Part shown: one piece after another, positions 33,203 to 42,169 of the stretch
Layout of the letters: each line of letters begins with the position of its first letter
Position numbering within the stretch: position 1 is the first letter of the stretch
NCBI RefSeq assembly: GCF_022811605.1
Contig: NZ_CP094533.1
Location: 310,001 to 374,000 of the forward strand
Direction of reading: 5' to 3'
From: Agromyces soli
GTDB taxonomy: Bacteria; Actinomycetota; Actinomycetes; Actinomycetales; Microbacteriaceae
DNA: 64,000 nucleotides
Notes under the pieces: model-generated
What the model saw: the letters and a program-made list of their open reading frames with translations, nothing else
The model's database searches: none
What the model was told of the DNA's origin: nothing
Position numbers and translations under genes: made by a program

Positions 33203-33933
33203 TGTCGCAGAGCGTGGAGCGGGCCGCCCGCATCATCGACGCCGTCGCCGAGTCGCCGCGCACCGTCGCCGAGCTCGCCGAGGCCTTCGGGCTGCACCGT
33301 TCGACCATGTTCCGCGAGCTGCAGTCGCTCGAGCAGGTCGGCTGGGTGCGCCGGCGCAGCTCCGGCCGCTACGCGCTCGGCCCGCGGCTCGCCGCGCTCT
33401 CCCGGGAGGCCCTCGAGTCCCTCGACCTGCGCGAGGCCGGCAGCGAGCATGTGCGCCGGCTGCACCGCCGCACGGGCAACACGGTGCACCTCGCGGCGCT
33501 CATCGACGGCTCGATCGTCTACGTCGACAAGGTGGAGGATGCCTCGGGCGTGCGCATGTACTCCCGGATCGGCAAGGCCGTGATCCCCTACTGCTCGGGG
33601 GTGGGCAAGGCCATCCTCGCCGAGCTGCCCGAGACCGAGCGGGACGCGGTGCTCGCGGACGTCGACTGGGCGCCGTTCACCGAGCGCACGATCACGAGCC
33701 GGGCCCGCTTCGACGTCGAGCTCGACCGGGTGGCCGCCGCCGGCTACGCCGCCGACGACCGCGAGTTCGAGCCCTTCGTGAACTGCCTGGCCGTGCCGGT
33801 GAGCTCGAGCATGGGCGTCGTCGGCGCCGTGTCGGTCACCGCCATCCGCATGGTCGCCGACCTCGACGCGCTGAAGCAGCACCTCCCCGCCCTCCGCGCC
33901 ACGGCGGCGGCGATCGCCGCCGAGCTCGGCTGA
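33202..33933 (+). CDS. IclR-family transcriptional regulator
   Basis: 243 residues. N-terminal winged helix (RTVAELAEAFGLHRSTMFRE, residues about 20-39, and GWVRRRSSGRYALG) and a C-terminal IclR effector domain (VYVDKVEDASGVRMYSRIG, PYCSGVGKAILAEL, and CLAVPVSSSMGVVGAVSVT). GGGGAGG precedes the ATG. It lies inside the D-amino-acid operon and probably regulates it; the inverted repeat upstream of the first gene is a reasonable target. Effector unknown. Confidence 0.9.
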   Translation: MSQSVERAARIIDAVAESPRTVAELAEAFGLHRSTMFRELQSLEQVGWVRRRSSGRYALGPRLAALSREALESLDLREAGSEHVRRLHRRTGNTVHLAALIDGSIVYVDKVEDASGVRMYSRIGKAVIPYCSGVGKAILAELPETERDAVLADVDWAPFTERTITSRARFDVELDRVAAAGYAADDREFEPFVNCLAVPVSSSMGVVGAVSVTAIRMVADLDALKQHLPALRATAAAIAAELG

Positions 33934-33978
33934 GACCCGATCCATCCACCCACCCACCCACCGAATCAGGAGCACGCA

Positions 33979-34362
33979 ATGCCGAAGACCGCCGTCACCC
34001 TCTCGAACGCGCCGAAGCCCGCCGGGCCCTACAGCCACGGCGTCGTCGCGAACGGTTTCCTCTACACCGCCGGCTTCGGCCCGCAGGACCCGGCGACGGG
34101 CCTCGTCGTCGAGGGCGGCGTGCAGGAGCAGACCCGCCAGGTGCTCCGCAACATCGGCGCCGTGCTCGCCGAGTACGGGCTGGGCTTCGACGACGTCGTC
34201 AAGGTGACCGCGCACCTCGAGGACCTCGCTGACTTCGCGGAGTACAACGAGGCCTACGCCGAGTTCTTCCAGGAGCCCTATCCGGTGCGCACCACGGTCG
34301 GCTCGCGCCTCGCGAACATCCTCGTCGAGATCGACGTCGTCGCGGCCGTGCCGCAGTCCTGA
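33979..34362 (+). CDS. RidA-family enamine/imine deaminase
   Basis: 127 residues, YjgF/RidA fold. Arg104 in PVRTTVGS is the active-site residue, with AGFGPQDP and the terminal LVEIDVVA block also conserved. It hydrolyses 2-aminoacrylate or related imines released by PLP dehydratases, fitting the DSD-type enzyme in the same operon. AGGAG precedes the ATG. A short CACC repeat lies just upstream (33945-33961) with no clear role. Confidence 0.92.
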   Translation: MPKTAVTLSNAPKPAGPYSHGVVANGFLYTAGFGPQDPATGLVVEGGVQEQTRQVLRNIGAVLAEYGLGFDDVVKVTAHLEDLADFAEYNEAYAEFFQEPYPVRTTVGSRLANILVEIDVVAAVPQS

Positions 34363-34380
34363 TCGCCCGGGGTCCCCTCG

Positions 34381-34402
34381 AATCATCCGGTTCTATAGCT
34401 TT
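34381..34402 (+). promoter_or_regulatory. Conserved promoter motif, copy 2
   Basis: Begins AATCATCCG and ends CTATAGCTTT; 19 of 22 positions match 26774-26795. It lies 98 bp before the permease ATG and contains a TATAGC -10-like hexamer. Marks the start of a separate transcription unit after ridA. Confidence 0.6.
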
Positions 34403-34500
34403 AGGACCGCAGCTCTGGCTATGCTGGCGCTCGACCCGCGCGACCGGCCCACGCGACCGGCCCTCGTGACGCGAGATCAACGACGATCGAAGGGACCCCC

Positions 34501-36012
34501 ATGCCTGCAGAACCCGAGGTCACCCACCTCGACGACGCCGAGCACCTCCAGGTGCTCGGCTACGACGACTCGTTCAACCGCTCGATGAGCCTGTGGGCGA
34601 ACTTCGCCCTCGGCTTCACCTACCTCTCGCCGCTCGTGGGCGTGTACTCGCTGTTCGCCGTCGCGCTCACGATCGGCGGCCCGCCGTCGATCTGGTGGAT
34701 CGTGATCGTCGGCTGCGGGCAGCTGCTCGTCTCCCTCGTGTTCGGCGAGATCGTCTCGCAGTACCCGATCCACGGCGGCATCTACCCCTGGGCGCGTCGG
34801 CTCTGGGGCCGGCGCTACGCGTGGATGGCGGCCTGGGTCTACATCTGGGCGATGATCGTCACGATCACCGCGGTCGCCGAGTTCGGCTCCGGCTTCGTCG
34901 CAAGCCTCTTCGACCTCGAGCTCACCCCCGGAGTGAACCTCGCGATCACGCTCGGCCTGCTGCTGCTCGCCTTCGTGTTCAACTTCTCGGGCACGAAGAC
35001 GCTCGCCCGGGTCGCCCAGATCGGCCTCGCCGCCGAACTCATCGGCGTCATCGGCCTCGGCCTCTACCTGCTGATCTTCCAGCGCAAGCACGACTTCGGC
35101 ATCTTCTTCAACACGATGGGCGTCGAGGGCGACGGCAGCTACGCGGTGGCCTTCCTCGGCGCCGCGCTCGCCGGGCTCTTCCTCTTCTACGGCTTCGAGG
35201 CCTGCGGCGACGTCGCCGAGGAGGTCTCGAACCCCGCCAAGCGCATCCCACGGGCGATGATGATGACGATCCTCGTCGGCGGCGTCTCCGCGCTGTTCTC
35301 CTTCGGCGGCTACGTGCTCGCCGCCCCGAACCTCGAAGCGATCGTCTCCGGCGAGGACGCGGACCCGATCCCCGGCATCCTGGCCGACACCCTCGGCCCG
35401 GTCGGTGCGAAGATCTTCCTCGTCGTCGCGATCACCGCGTTCATCTCCTGCGTGCTGAGCCTCCAGGCGGCGGCGAGCCGGCTGCTGTTCTCCTTCGCCC
35501 GCGACGGGATGATCCCGGGACACACCTGGCTCGCCAAGGTCTCGCCGCGCAACAAGGTGCCGACGAACGCCCTCATCGTCGCCTGCACGGTGCCCGCGAT
35601 CATCAGCGTGCTGATCTTCTTCAACGGCAACCTGCTCGTGCCGATCACCTCCTTCGCGGTGCTCGGCATCTACCTCGCGTTCCAGATGGTGGTGCTCGCC
35701 TCGCTCCGGCAGCGGGCGAAGGGCTGGCGCCCGGCCGGACCGTTCTCGCTCCGCGGCGCCGGCGTCGTGGTGAACATCCTCGCGCTCGCCTACGGCGTCT
35801 TCGCGATCGTGCTCATCGCGCGACCCGGGGAGTCCGGCGACGTGTTCGCCGACTGGGTCGTGCTGATCGGCCTCGGCATCGTGCTCGTGACCGGGCTCGC
35901 CTATCTGTTCATCGCACGCCCCGACCGCAAGTCGAGCGCGCCCGAGGGCGATGCCATCGCGGTCGCCGAGGCGATCCGCACCCGCACCGGGGCGACGCCC
36001 GTCAGGCGGTAG
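34501..36012 (+). CDS. APC-family amino acid permease
   Basis: 503 residues, about 12 membrane segments. SLWANFALGFTYLSPLVGVYS is TM1 with the small-residue break, HGGIYPWARRLWGRR is the conserved loop 2-3 motif and LFLFYGFEACGDVAEEVSNP is TM6. It resembles the choline/GABA/ethanolamine branch of APC transporters. GAAGGG precedes the ATG. The shared promoter motif with the dehydrogenase at 26862 favours GABA or a related amine as substrate (inference). Its stop codon TAG doubles as the beginning of the -10 element for the acylphosphatase gene. Confidence 0.9.
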   Translation: MPAEPEVTHLDDAEHLQVLGYDDSFNRSMSLWANFALGFTYLSPLVGVYSLFAVALTIGGPPSIWWIVIVGCGQLLVSLVFGEIVSQYPIHGGIYPWARRLWGRRYAWMAAWVYIWAMIVTITAVAEFGSGFVASLFDLELTPGVNLAITLGLLLLAFVFNFSGTKTLARVAQIGLAAELIGVIGLGLYLLIFQRKHDFGIFFNTMGVEGDGSYAVAFLGAALAGLFLFYGFEACGDVAEEVSNPAKRIPRAMMMTILVGGVSALFSFGGYVLAAPNLEAIVSGEDADPIPGILADTLGPVGAKIFLVVAITAFISCVLSLQAAASRLLFSFARDGMIPGHTWLAKVSPRNKVPTNALIVACTVPAIISVLIFFNGNLLVPITSFAVLGIYLAFQMVVLASLRQRAKGWRPAGPFSLRGAGVVVNILALAYGVFAIVLIARPGESGDVFADWVVLIGLGIVLVTGLAYLFIARPDRKSSAPEGDAIAVAEAIRTRTGATPVRR

Positions 36013-36015
36013 CGT
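36010..36015 (+). promoter_or_regulatory. -10 element TAGCGT overlapping the permease stop codon
   Basis: TAGCGT starts with the permease's TAG stop and is followed by 6 bases and GTG 36022, the leaderless spacing. Confidence 0.55.
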
Positions 36016-36021
36016 GGCGGG

Positions 36022-36324
36022 GTGATCCGCCGCCACGTCCTCGTCTCCGGCCACGTGCAGGGGGTCGGCTACCGCTACCTCGCCCGCAAGCACGCCGAGC
36101 GGCTCGGCATCGCGGGCTGGGTGCGGAACCTCCCCGACGGGCGGGTCGAGGCCGAGATCGAGGGCGAGGACGCGGCGGTCGAGACCATGCTGCGCCGGCT
36201 CGAGGCCGGTCCGCCCGGGTCCCGGGTGACCGGCCTCGAGGTCGCCGAGCGGCCACTCGCCGAGCCGGGCGAGCGGGCGGCAGCGCCGGGCGAGGGCGGC
36301 CGGCGCTTCCAGATCCTGCGCTGA
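36022..36324 (+). CDS. acyP: Acylphosphatase
   Basis: 100 residues. VSGHVQGVGYRYLARKHA with catalytic Arg18, and GWVRNLPDGRVE with Asn36, are the two acylphosphatase active-site motifs. It hydrolyses the carboxyl-phosphate bond of acyl phosphates in the cytosol. GTG 36022 is placed exactly 6 bases after TAGCGT, so it can be transcribed by itself without a leader although it lies only 9 bp after the permease. The C-terminal 20 residues are Ala/Gly/Glu-rich and slightly longer than usual. Confidence 0.93.
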   Translation: MIRRHVLVSGHVQGVGYRYLARKHAERLGIAGWVRNLPDGRVEAEIEGEDAAVETMLRRLEAGPPGSRVTGLEVAERPLAEPGERAAAPGEGGRRFQILR

Positions 36325-36342
36325 GGCGCACCCCAGAACACG

Positions 36343-36378
36343 CAGAACGGCCCGCCGGATCACCGGCGGGCCGTTCTG
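36343..36378. terminator. Bidirectional terminator between acyP and rplA
   Basis: Perfect 16-bp stem (36343-36358 with 36363-36378), ATCA loop, located between two convergent genes. Confidence 0.85.
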
Positions 36379-36392
36379 TGGTCTGAGCGGAC

Positions 36393-37082
36393 TCAGATGG
36401 CGTTGACGTCCAGCGGGATGCCGGGGCCGAACGTGGTCGACACGGCGCCCTTCTGGATGTAGCGGCCCTTCGAGCTCGACGGCTTGAGGCGCAGGACCTC
36501 TTCGAGCGCAGCCTTGGCGTTCTCCTCGAGCTGCTCGGCCGAGAAGGAGGCCTTGCCGACGACGAAGTGCACGTTGGCGTGCTTGTCGACGCGGAACTCG
36601 ATCTTGCCGCCCTTGATGTCGGAGACGGCCTGGCCGACGTTCGGGGTCACGGTGCCGGTCTTCGGGTTCGGCATGAGGCCGCGCGGACCGAGCACCTTGC
36701 CGAGACGGCCGACCTGGCCCATGAGCTCGGGCGTCGAGACGGCCGAGTCGAAGGCGGTGTAGCCCGCCGCGACCTTCTCGATGAGCTCGGCGCCGCCGAC
36801 CTCATCGGCGCCGGCGGCGATCGCAGCCTCGGCGGCGGGGCCGGTCGCGAACACGATGACGCGGGCGGTCTTGCCGGTGCCGTGCGGGAGGATGACGGTG
36901 CCGCGCACCATCTGGTCGGCCTTACGGGGGTCGACGCCGAGCTTCAGCGCGACCTCGACGGTCGAGTCGAACTTCGCCGAGCCGGTCTCCTTGGCGAGGG
37001 CGACGGCCTCGCTCGGGGTGTAGTACTTGCCGGCCTCGATCTTCTCGACCGCGGCCCGGTAGGCCTTGGACTTCTGTGCCAT
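36393..37082 (-). CDS. rplA: 50S ribosomal protein L1
   Basis: 229 residues, the usual L1 length. Blocks [35 protein letters not shown], and [16 protein letters not shown] are standard for L1, which binds 23S rRNA at the L1 stalk and can repress its own operon by binding mRNA. ATG 37082 is preceded by GGAGAAG; the longer frame to 37172 is not conserved. It is 123 bp downstream of rplK with two small hairpins between them. Confidence 0.98.
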   Translation of the reverse strand: MAQKSKAYRAAVEKIEAGKYYTPSEAVALAKETGSAKFDSTVEVALKLGVDPRKADQMVRGTVILPHGTGKTARVIVFATGPAAEAAIAAGADEVGGAELIEKVAAGYTAFDSAVSTPELMGQVGRLGKVLGPRGLMPNPKTGTVTPNVGQAVSDIKGGKIEFRVDKHANVHFVVGKASFSAEQLEENAKAALEEVLRLKPSSSKGRYIQKGAVSTTFGPGIPLDVNAI

Positions 37083-37152
37083 GTTGCTTCTCCTTGCGAG
37101 AATGTGGTCATCGCGCCTGGCGGGCGCTGCCACGAATGAGAGTTCTGAAGGC

Positions 37153-37196
37153 GGATGCCTCGAGGCATCCATCCGACGGGCTCAGCGAATGAGCCC
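37153..37196 (-). promoter_or_regulatory. Two hairpins between rplK and rplA
   Basis: An 18-bp perfect palindrome (37153-37170, GGATGCCT/AGGCATCC) and a 7-bp stem with a GCGAA loop (37178-37196, GGGCTCA/TGAGCCC). They could tune readthrough, mRNA stability or L1 feedback. Role inferred. Confidence 0.45.
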
Positions 37197-37205
37197 GCGA
37201 GGCGA

Positions 37206-37634
37206 TTACTCGACCGTGATGCCCATCGACCGGGCGGTGCCGGCGATGATCTTCGACGCGGCGTCGAGGTCGTTCGCGTTCAGGTCGGACATCTTCTGCT
37301 CGGCGATCGCACGGACCTGGTCGGGGCTGATCTTGCCCACCTTGGTGGTGTGCGGGACGCCCGAACCCTTGGCGACGCCGGCGGCCTTCTTGATGAGCTC
37401 CGCGGCGGGCGGGGTCTTCAGGATGAAGGTGAAGCTGCGGTCCTCGTAGACGGTGATCTCGACGGGGATCACGTTGCCGCGCTGCGACTCGGTGGCCGCG
37501 TTGTAGGCCTTGCAGAACTCCATGATGTTCACGCCGTGCTGACCCAGCGCCGGACCGATCGGCGGGGCGGGGTTGGCGGCGCCGGCGTTGATCTGAAGCT
37601 TGATCAGACCAGTGACCTTCTTCTTCGGTGCCAT
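37206..37634 (-). CDS. rplK: 50S ribosomal protein L11
   Basis: 142 residues, full length. [36 protein letters not shown] and [14 protein letters not shown] are classic L11. It forms part of the GTPase-associated centre and is the thiostrepton target region. Start preceded by AGAGAG. Follows nusG after a 156-bp gap that holds a hairpin and a TATACT -10-like sequence, so rplK-rplA may have its own promoter and an L1-responsive leader of about 110 bases. Confidence 0.98.
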   Translation of the reverse strand: MAPKKKVTGLIKLQINAGAANPAPPIGPALGQHGVNIMEFCKAYNAATESQRGNVIPVEITVYEDRSFTFILKTPPAAELIKKAAGVAKGSGVPHTTKVGKISPDQVRAIAEQKMSDLNANDLDAASKIIAGTARSMGITVE

Positions 37635-37741
37635 GATTTCTCTCTTTCTGTTCGAACGCCCCCGGTGGGGCACTCTCCCGTCACTCCGGCGGTTCCGGGT
37701 GGCGGTGGATCGTGTGGTTCGGGCGGGCCGAACGCAGCACA

Positions 37742-37764
37742 ACCCTCCGAGTATACCGGAGGGT
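37742..37764 (-). terminator. Hairpin after nusG with embedded TATACT
   Basis: Eight-bp stem ACCCTCCG/CGGAGGGT with a 7-base loop, 27 bp after the nusG stop. The loop holds TATACT on the minus strand (37755-37750), which could instead be the -10 of an rplK-rplA promoter; no good -35 is visible. Both readings remain open. Confidence 0.45.
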
Positions 37765-37790
37765 CGGCTGGACGTGCGCTGCGGCGGCTG

Positions 37791-38729
37791 CTAGAGCTTC
37801 GTGACCTGGTCGAAGCTGAGCTCGACCGGGGTCTCGCGCTCGAAGAGCGAGACGAGGACCGTGAGCTTGCCGCTCTCGGGCTTGATCTCGCTGATCGTGC
37901 CGGGCAGGCCGGCGAAGGAGCCGTCCTTGATGGTGATGGTCTCGCCGACCTCGAAGTCGACCTCGGCCTGCACCTGGCGGGCGGCGCCGGACGCGGCGGC
38001 GGCCTTCGAGCCCTTCGCGGCGGGAACGTCGGCGGGGGCGACGAGGCTCTTCAGCATGCCGAAGGCCTCCTCGAAGCGCAGCGGCGTCGGGTTGTGGGCG
38101 TTGCCCACGAAGCCGGTGACGCCCGGCGTGTGGCGGATGACCGACCACGAGTCCTCGTTGAGCTCCATGCGCACGAGCACGTAGCCGGGGATGCGCACGC
38201 GGGTGACCATCTTGCGCTGGCCGTTCTTGATCTCGACGACATCTTCCATCGGCACTTCGACCTGGTAGATGTAGTCGGCCATCGCCATCGACTCGCGTCG
38301 CTGCTCGATGTTCGCCTTCACGCGGCGCTCGAAGCCCGCGTAGGAGTGGATGACGTACCACTTGCCCGGCAGGAAGCGCAGCTCGGCGCGGAACTCCTCG
38401 TACGGGTCGAACTCGTCCTCGGCCTCGGTCTCGGCCTCTTCTTCGACGGCCTCCGCGGCCGCCTCGGCCTCGTCGGCGGAATCGATGTCGAGGGCGTCGT
38501 CGACGACCGCGTCGGCCTCGGGGTCGCTCGCCTCGGCGAGGGAGTCGAGGACGGCGTCGAGGTCGACCTCGTTGCCCTCGTCGTCCACCACGTGGACGGC
38601 GACGTGCTCGGCCGCCTCGGAGGAGTCCTCCTCGTGCTGGTTGACGTTGCCCGTCTGCGCCTCGTCGTCCTCGGCCGACTGCTCGGCAGCCGTGGCCCAG
38701 TCGACGTCGTCGCGCTCAGTCCTTGACAC
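37791..38729 (-). CDS. nusG: Transcription termination/antitermination protein NusG
   Basis: 312 residues. The NGN domain begins near residue 120 ([21 protein letters not shown], position only) with [12 protein letters not shown], and the C-terminal KOW domain has [19 protein letters not shown]. The first 115 residues are strongly acidic (Glu/Asp/Ala), an extension typical of actinobacterial NusG and absent from the 181-residue E. coli protein. A second insertion rich in Ala/Lys lies between NGN and KOW. The GTG start has AAGGA 6 bases upstream. Couples RNA polymerase to Rho and to the ribosome. Confidence 0.97.
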   Translation of the reverse strand: MSRTERDDVDWATAAEQSAEDDEAQTGNVNQHEEDSSEAAEHVAVHVVDDEGNEVDLDAVLDSLAEASDPEADAVVDDALDIDSADEAEAAAEAVEEEAETEAEDEFDPYEEFRAELRFLPGKWYVIHSYAGFERRVKANIEQRRESMAMADYIYQVEVPMEDVVEIKNGQRKMVTRVRIPGYVLVRMELNEDSWSVIRHTPGVTGFVGNAHNPTPLRFEEAFGMLKSLVAPADVPAAKGSKAAAASGAARQVQAEVDFEVGETITIKDGSFAGLPGTISEIKPESGKLTVLVSLFERETPVELSFDQVTKL

Positions 38730-38800
38730 TTCTGATCCTTACTTCGTGAGTCCCGACCGGCACTCGGCGAGTCTCGGTCGACGTGGGCCCGAAGCCCCGA

Positions 38801-39076
38801 TCAGACTCCCGGTTGCCCGAAGACGTACACCACCAGCAGACCGAACAGCTGGTCGAGGCCCCAGACGAGCGCCATCATGATGATGACGAAGACGAGCACG
38901 ACGATCGTGAAATTGACGAGCTCCTTGCGGGTCGGGGTGACGACCTTCTTCAGTTCTGCGATGACCTGACGGATGAACAGGGCGATCCGGGCGAACGGAT
39001 TCCGACGCGCAGCGCGGTCGCGCTTGGCGTTGGCGACGACATCCTCGCTGGGTTCGTCGATGATCTTCCGGGCCAC
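38801..39076 (-). CDS. secE: Preprotein translocase subunit SecE
   Basis: 91 residues from GTG 39076 (AAAGG 8 bases upstream). A charged N-terminal half precedes FIRQVIAELKKVVTPTRKEL and a single C-terminal membrane helix (NFTIVVLVFVIIMMALVWGL). SecE clamps the SecY channel. Directly downstream of tRNA-Trp and upstream of nusG, the standard actinobacterial order. The frame stays open upstream through the tRNA gap, but only the GTG has a ribosome site. Confidence 0.96.
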   Translation of the reverse strand: MARKIIDEPSEDVVANAKRDRAARRNPFARIALFIRQVIAELKKVVTPTRKELVNFTIVVLVFVIIMMALVWGLDQLFGLLVVYVFGQPGV

Positions 39077-39115
39077 CTGTACACCTTTCGTGGGCCGGCA
39101 TTCACTGCCGGCTCG

Positions 39116-39188
39116 CAGGGCGGACAGGACTCGAACCTGCAACCTGCGGTTTTGGAGACCGCTGCTCTACCAATTGAGCCACCGCCCT
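39116..39188 (-). tRNA. tRNA-Trp (CCA anticodon)
   Basis: 73-nt cloverleaf on the minus strand. A1-U72 acceptor pair and discriminator G73 as in bacterial tRNA-Trp; D-stem GCTC/GAGC; anticodon loop CTCCAAA gives anticodon CCA; T-loop TTCGAGT. The 3' CCA is not encoded. Located just upstream of secE. Confidence 0.96.
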
Positions 39189-39334
39189 AGGCCCCCGTTG
39201 CTGGGGCCGAGGAGGCTGCCCGTCTCGCCGCAACCGACCGCGTCCGAAACGGATTTCGGGCGCAGTGAAGCATTGCCGGAACAAGCAACCTCACCCAGTC
39301 TATGCGACGCGAGCGGCTCGCGCGAACCGACGCC

Positions 39335-39340
39335 TACATT
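39335..39340 (+). promoter_or_regulatory. -10 element TACATT for leaderless dGTPase gene
   Basis: TACATT, 6 bases, ATG 39347. It favours 39347 over the upstream ATG 39302. Confidence 0.6.
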
Positions 39341-39346
39341 GGGACC

Positions 39347-40864
39347 ATGACCCCGGACCGCGCCGCCCGCCGCACGCCCGAACCGAGCTCGAGCGTCGAG
39401 GTCACCGGCGAGCACTCCCAGTTCCGCCTCGACCTCGAGCGGATCCGCTTCTCGCCCTACTTCTCGCGACTGTCCGCCGTGACCCAGGTCATCGCGCAGC
39501 CGGGCGCCGGTCCCCTCATCCACAACCGGCTCACCCACTCGATCAAGGTGACCGCCGTGGCCCGCGCGATCGCCGTCGGCTTCGCCGACCCCGCCTCGCC
39601 GGCCAATTCCCTCGCCCGCGAGCACGGCTGCGACGCGGTCGTCGTGCAGGCCGCCGCGAGCGCGCACGACCTCGGCCACCCGCCCTTCGGCCACCTCGGC
39701 GAGCGCGTGCTCGACCGGCTCGCCCGCGAGACGCTCGGACTCGCCGACGGCTTCGAGGGCAACGCGCAGAGCTACCGCATCCTCGCGACCCTCGACGTCA
39801 GCGCCGTCGCCCCGCACGGACTGAACCTCACCTCCGCGGTGCGGGCCGCCGTCGCGAAGTACCCGTGGACGCGGTTCGCCCGCCCCGTGCCGTTCCCCGA
39901 CGGCGGCCTGCCGCGCGGGCTCCGGCTCGTCGACGGCGCCGTCGAGGCCGGCAAGTTCTCGGCGTACGACCTCGATGCCGCCGACCTCGCCGCGGCGCGC
40001 ACCGGGCTGCCGCCCATGGCGCAGTCGCTCGAGTGCTCGATCATGGACACCGCCGACGACATCGCCTACTCAATCCACGACGTCGACGACTTCTACCGGG
40101 CCGGTCTGCTCAGCCAGGGCGCCGTGGCGCGGGAGTTCCGCGGCTGGACGCAGGCCGCGACCGAGCTGCGCGAACTCGCCGACGAGGAGCTCGCCGCCCG
40201 GACCGCGCCGCCCGGCTCCGCCCTCGAGGCGCTCCGCCGCAAGCTCCGCCGCTCCGACGGCTGGATCGCCGACGACGACGCCTTCGCCGCCGCGGTCGAC
40301 GTCGTCGCCGACGATCTCGTCGACGGGCTGCTCGCCTCCCCCTTCGACGGCTCGATCGCGTCCGAGCGGGCGCTGTCCTCCTTCACGAACGGCTGGATCG
40401 GGCACCTGCAGACCTCGGTCGTGCCCGCGCCGCCCGGCGTCGCCCGCACGGGCCTCGTCACGCTCGACCAGGGCGCCTGGCACGAGGTGGAGATCCTGAA
40501 GTTCGTGCACCGCCACTTCATCCTCGACCGGGCCGACATCGCGATGTACCAGCGCGGGCTCAGCCGGGTGCTGACCCGCGCCGTGAAGGGGCTCACCGCG
40601 TGGGCGAGCGACGAGTACGACCGGCACCGGGTGCCGCAGCGGCTGCGCGAGCTCATCGAGATCGCGACCGACGGCTACGCCCTGCTCCGGCGCACGCGGC
40701 CGGAGGGCGTGCCGGTGCCCGAGGTCGGCGAGCTCGCCCGGCTCGGCGCGGGCCGCGGCGTCGTCGACTACGTCGCCTCGCTCTCGGACGACCAGGCGCT
40801 CGCGGTGTCCGAGGCGATCGACGGCCGGCCGGACCGGCTCTGGGACATCGGTCAGAACCTCTGA
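39347..40864 (+). CDS. dgt: Deoxyguanosinetriphosphate triphosphohydrolase-like HD protein
   Basis: 505 residues. HD-domain ligands His64 (NRLTHSIKV) and His107-Asp108 (ASAHDLGHPPFGH) are present, with FEGNAQSYRIL typical of dGTPases. The enzyme removes triphosphate from dNTPs, limiting pool size. The start is set by the TACATT -10 lying exactly 6 bases upstream, implying a leaderless message; the ATG at 39302 lies before this promoter. Divergent from tRNA-Trp. Confidence 0.92.
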   Translation: MTPDRAARRTPEPSSSVEVTGEHSQFRLDLERIRFSPYFSRLSAVTQVIAQPGAGPLIHNRLTHSIKVTAVARAIAVGFADPASPANSLAREHGCDAVVVQAAASAHDLGHPPFGHLGERVLDRLARETLGLADGFEGNAQSYRILATLDVSAVAPHGLNLTSAVRAAVAKYPWTRFARPVPFPDGGLPRGLRLVDGAVEAGKFSAYDLDAADLAAARTGLPPMAQSLECSIMDTADDIAYSIHDVDDFYRAGLLSQGAVAREFRGWTQAATELRELADEELAARTAPPGSALEALRRKLRRSDGWIADDDAFAAAVDVVADDLVDGLLASPFDGSIASERALSSFTNGWIGHLQTSVVPAPPGVARTGLVTLDQGAWHEVEILKFVHRHFILDRADIAMYQRGLSRVLTRAVKGLTAWASDEYDRHRVPQRLRELIEIATDGYALLRRTRPEGVPVPEVGELARLGAGRGVVDYVASLSDDQALAVSEAIDGRPDRLWDIGQNL

Positions 40865-40916
40865 TTCCACGGCGGATGCCGGTCGGATCGACGGTTCGGC
40901 CGGCGCCGCCGCTCGG

Positions 40917-40922
40917 TAGACT
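40917..40922 (+). promoter_or_regulatory. -10 element TAGACT for leaderless aminotransferase gene
   Basis: TAGACT, 6 bases, GTG 40929. Confidence 0.65.
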
Positions 40923-40928
40923 CGCGGT

Positions 40929-42155
40929 GTGACCGAGAAGCCGCGCCTGTCCGCCCGCATCGCCGCCATCGCCGAGTCCGCGACCCTGAAGGTCGACGCG
41001 AAGGCGAAGGCCCTCCAGGCCGAGGGGCGCCCGGTCATCTCCTACGCGGCCGGCGAGCCCGACTTCGCGACGCCGGAGCACATCGTCGAGGCGGCGCTCG
41101 CCGCCACGCACGACCCCAAGAACTACCGCTACACCCCGGCCGCCGGGCTGCCCGAGCTCCGCGAGGCGATCGCCGACAAGACGCGGCGCGACTCCGGGCT
41201 CGAGGTGCCCGCCTCGCAGGTCGTCGTCACGAACGGCGGCAAGCAGGCCGTCTACCAGGCATTCCAGGTGCTGCTCGACGAGGGCGACGAGGTGCTCGTG
41301 CCGACGCCCTACTGGACCACCTACCCCGAGGCGATCAAGCTCGCCGGCGGCCGTCAGGTCGACGTCTTCGCCGGCAGCGAGCAGGGCTACCTCGTCACGG
41401 TCGAGCAGCTCGAGGCCGCGCGCACCGAGCGCACCAAGGTGCTGCTCTTCGTCTCGCCGTCGAACCCGACGGGCGCGGTCTACCCGCCCGAGCAGGTGCG
41501 GGCGATCGGCGAGTGGGCGCTCGAGCACGGCATCTGGGTGATCGCCGACGAGATCTACCAGAACCTCACGTACGCGGCGCTCGACACCGAGGTGGGCGCG
41601 CCCGCCCCGCGCGCGCTGTCGATCGTCGAGGCCGTGCCCGCGCTCGCCGAGCAGACGATCCTCGTGAACGGCGTCGCGAAGACCTACGCGATGACCGGCT
41701 GGCGGCTCGGCTGGATGGTCGGCCCCGCCGACGTCATCAAGGGCGCCGCGAACCTGCAGTCGCACCTCACCTCGAACGTGTCGAACATCTCGCAGCGCGC
41801 CGCGATCGCCGCGCTGACCGGCCCGCAGGAGCCCGTGGAGCAGATGCGCCGCGCCTTCGACCGCCGCCGCCGCACGATCGTCGGCGAGCTGTCGAAGATC
41901 GAGGGCCTGCGCGTGCCGGTGCCCGAGGGCGCGTTCTACGTCTATCCCGACGTGACCGGCCTCCTCGGCCGCGAGTGGGGCGGCGTCACGCCGACCACCT
42001 CGCTGGAGCTCGCCGACCTCATCCTCGAGCGGGCCGAGGTCGCCGCGGTGCCGGGCGAGGCGTTCGGGCCGAGCGGCTTCCTGCGCTTCAGCTACGCGCT
42101 CGGCGACGAGCCGCTGCTCGAGGGCGTGCAGCGCCTGCAGCGCCTCTTCGGCTGA
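40929..42155 (+). CDS. Class I/II PLP aminotransferase (AspC-like)
   Basis: 408 residues. PLP Lys241 in [28 protein letters not shown] and IADEIYQNL are the class I fold-type signatures; [14 protein letters not shown] is the N-terminal substrate lid. Probably aspartate (or broad-range) aminotransferase; this gene commonly sits beside secE in actinomycetes. GTG start with a leaderless-type promoter (TAGACT). Monocistronic; its stop is 14 bp from the convergent LysR gene. Confidence 0.92.
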   Translation: MTEKPRLSARIAAIAESATLKVDAKAKALQAEGRPVISYAAGEPDFATPEHIVEAALAATHDPKNYRYTPAAGLPELREAIADKTRRDSGLEVPASQVVVTNGGKQAVYQAFQVLLDEGDEVLVPTPYWTTYPEAIKLAGGRQVDVFAGSEQGYLVTVEQLEAARTERTKVLLFVSPSNPTGAVYPPEQVRAIGEWALEHGIWVIADEIYQNLTYAALDTEVGAPAPRALSIVEAVPALAEQTILVNGVAKTYAMTGWRLGWMVGPADVIKGAANLQSHLTSNVSNISQRAAIAALTGPQEPVEQMRRAFDRRRRTIVGELSKIEGLRVPVPEGAFYVYPDVTGLLGREWGGVTPTTSLELADLILERAEVAAVPGEAFGPSGFLRFSYALGDEPLLEGVQRLQRLFG

Positions 42156-42169
42156 GCCGCAGCCCCGCG

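Noticed and set aside
33945..33961. CACC tetranucleotide repeat upstream of ridA as a phase-variation tract
   Set aside because: Only about four units, outside the coding region and upstream of a normal ribosome site; no sign of functional spacing control.
39302..39346. ATG 39302 as the dGTPase start
   Set aside because: A TACATT -10 lies between it and ATG 39347 at exact leaderless spacing, and the extra residues are not family-like.
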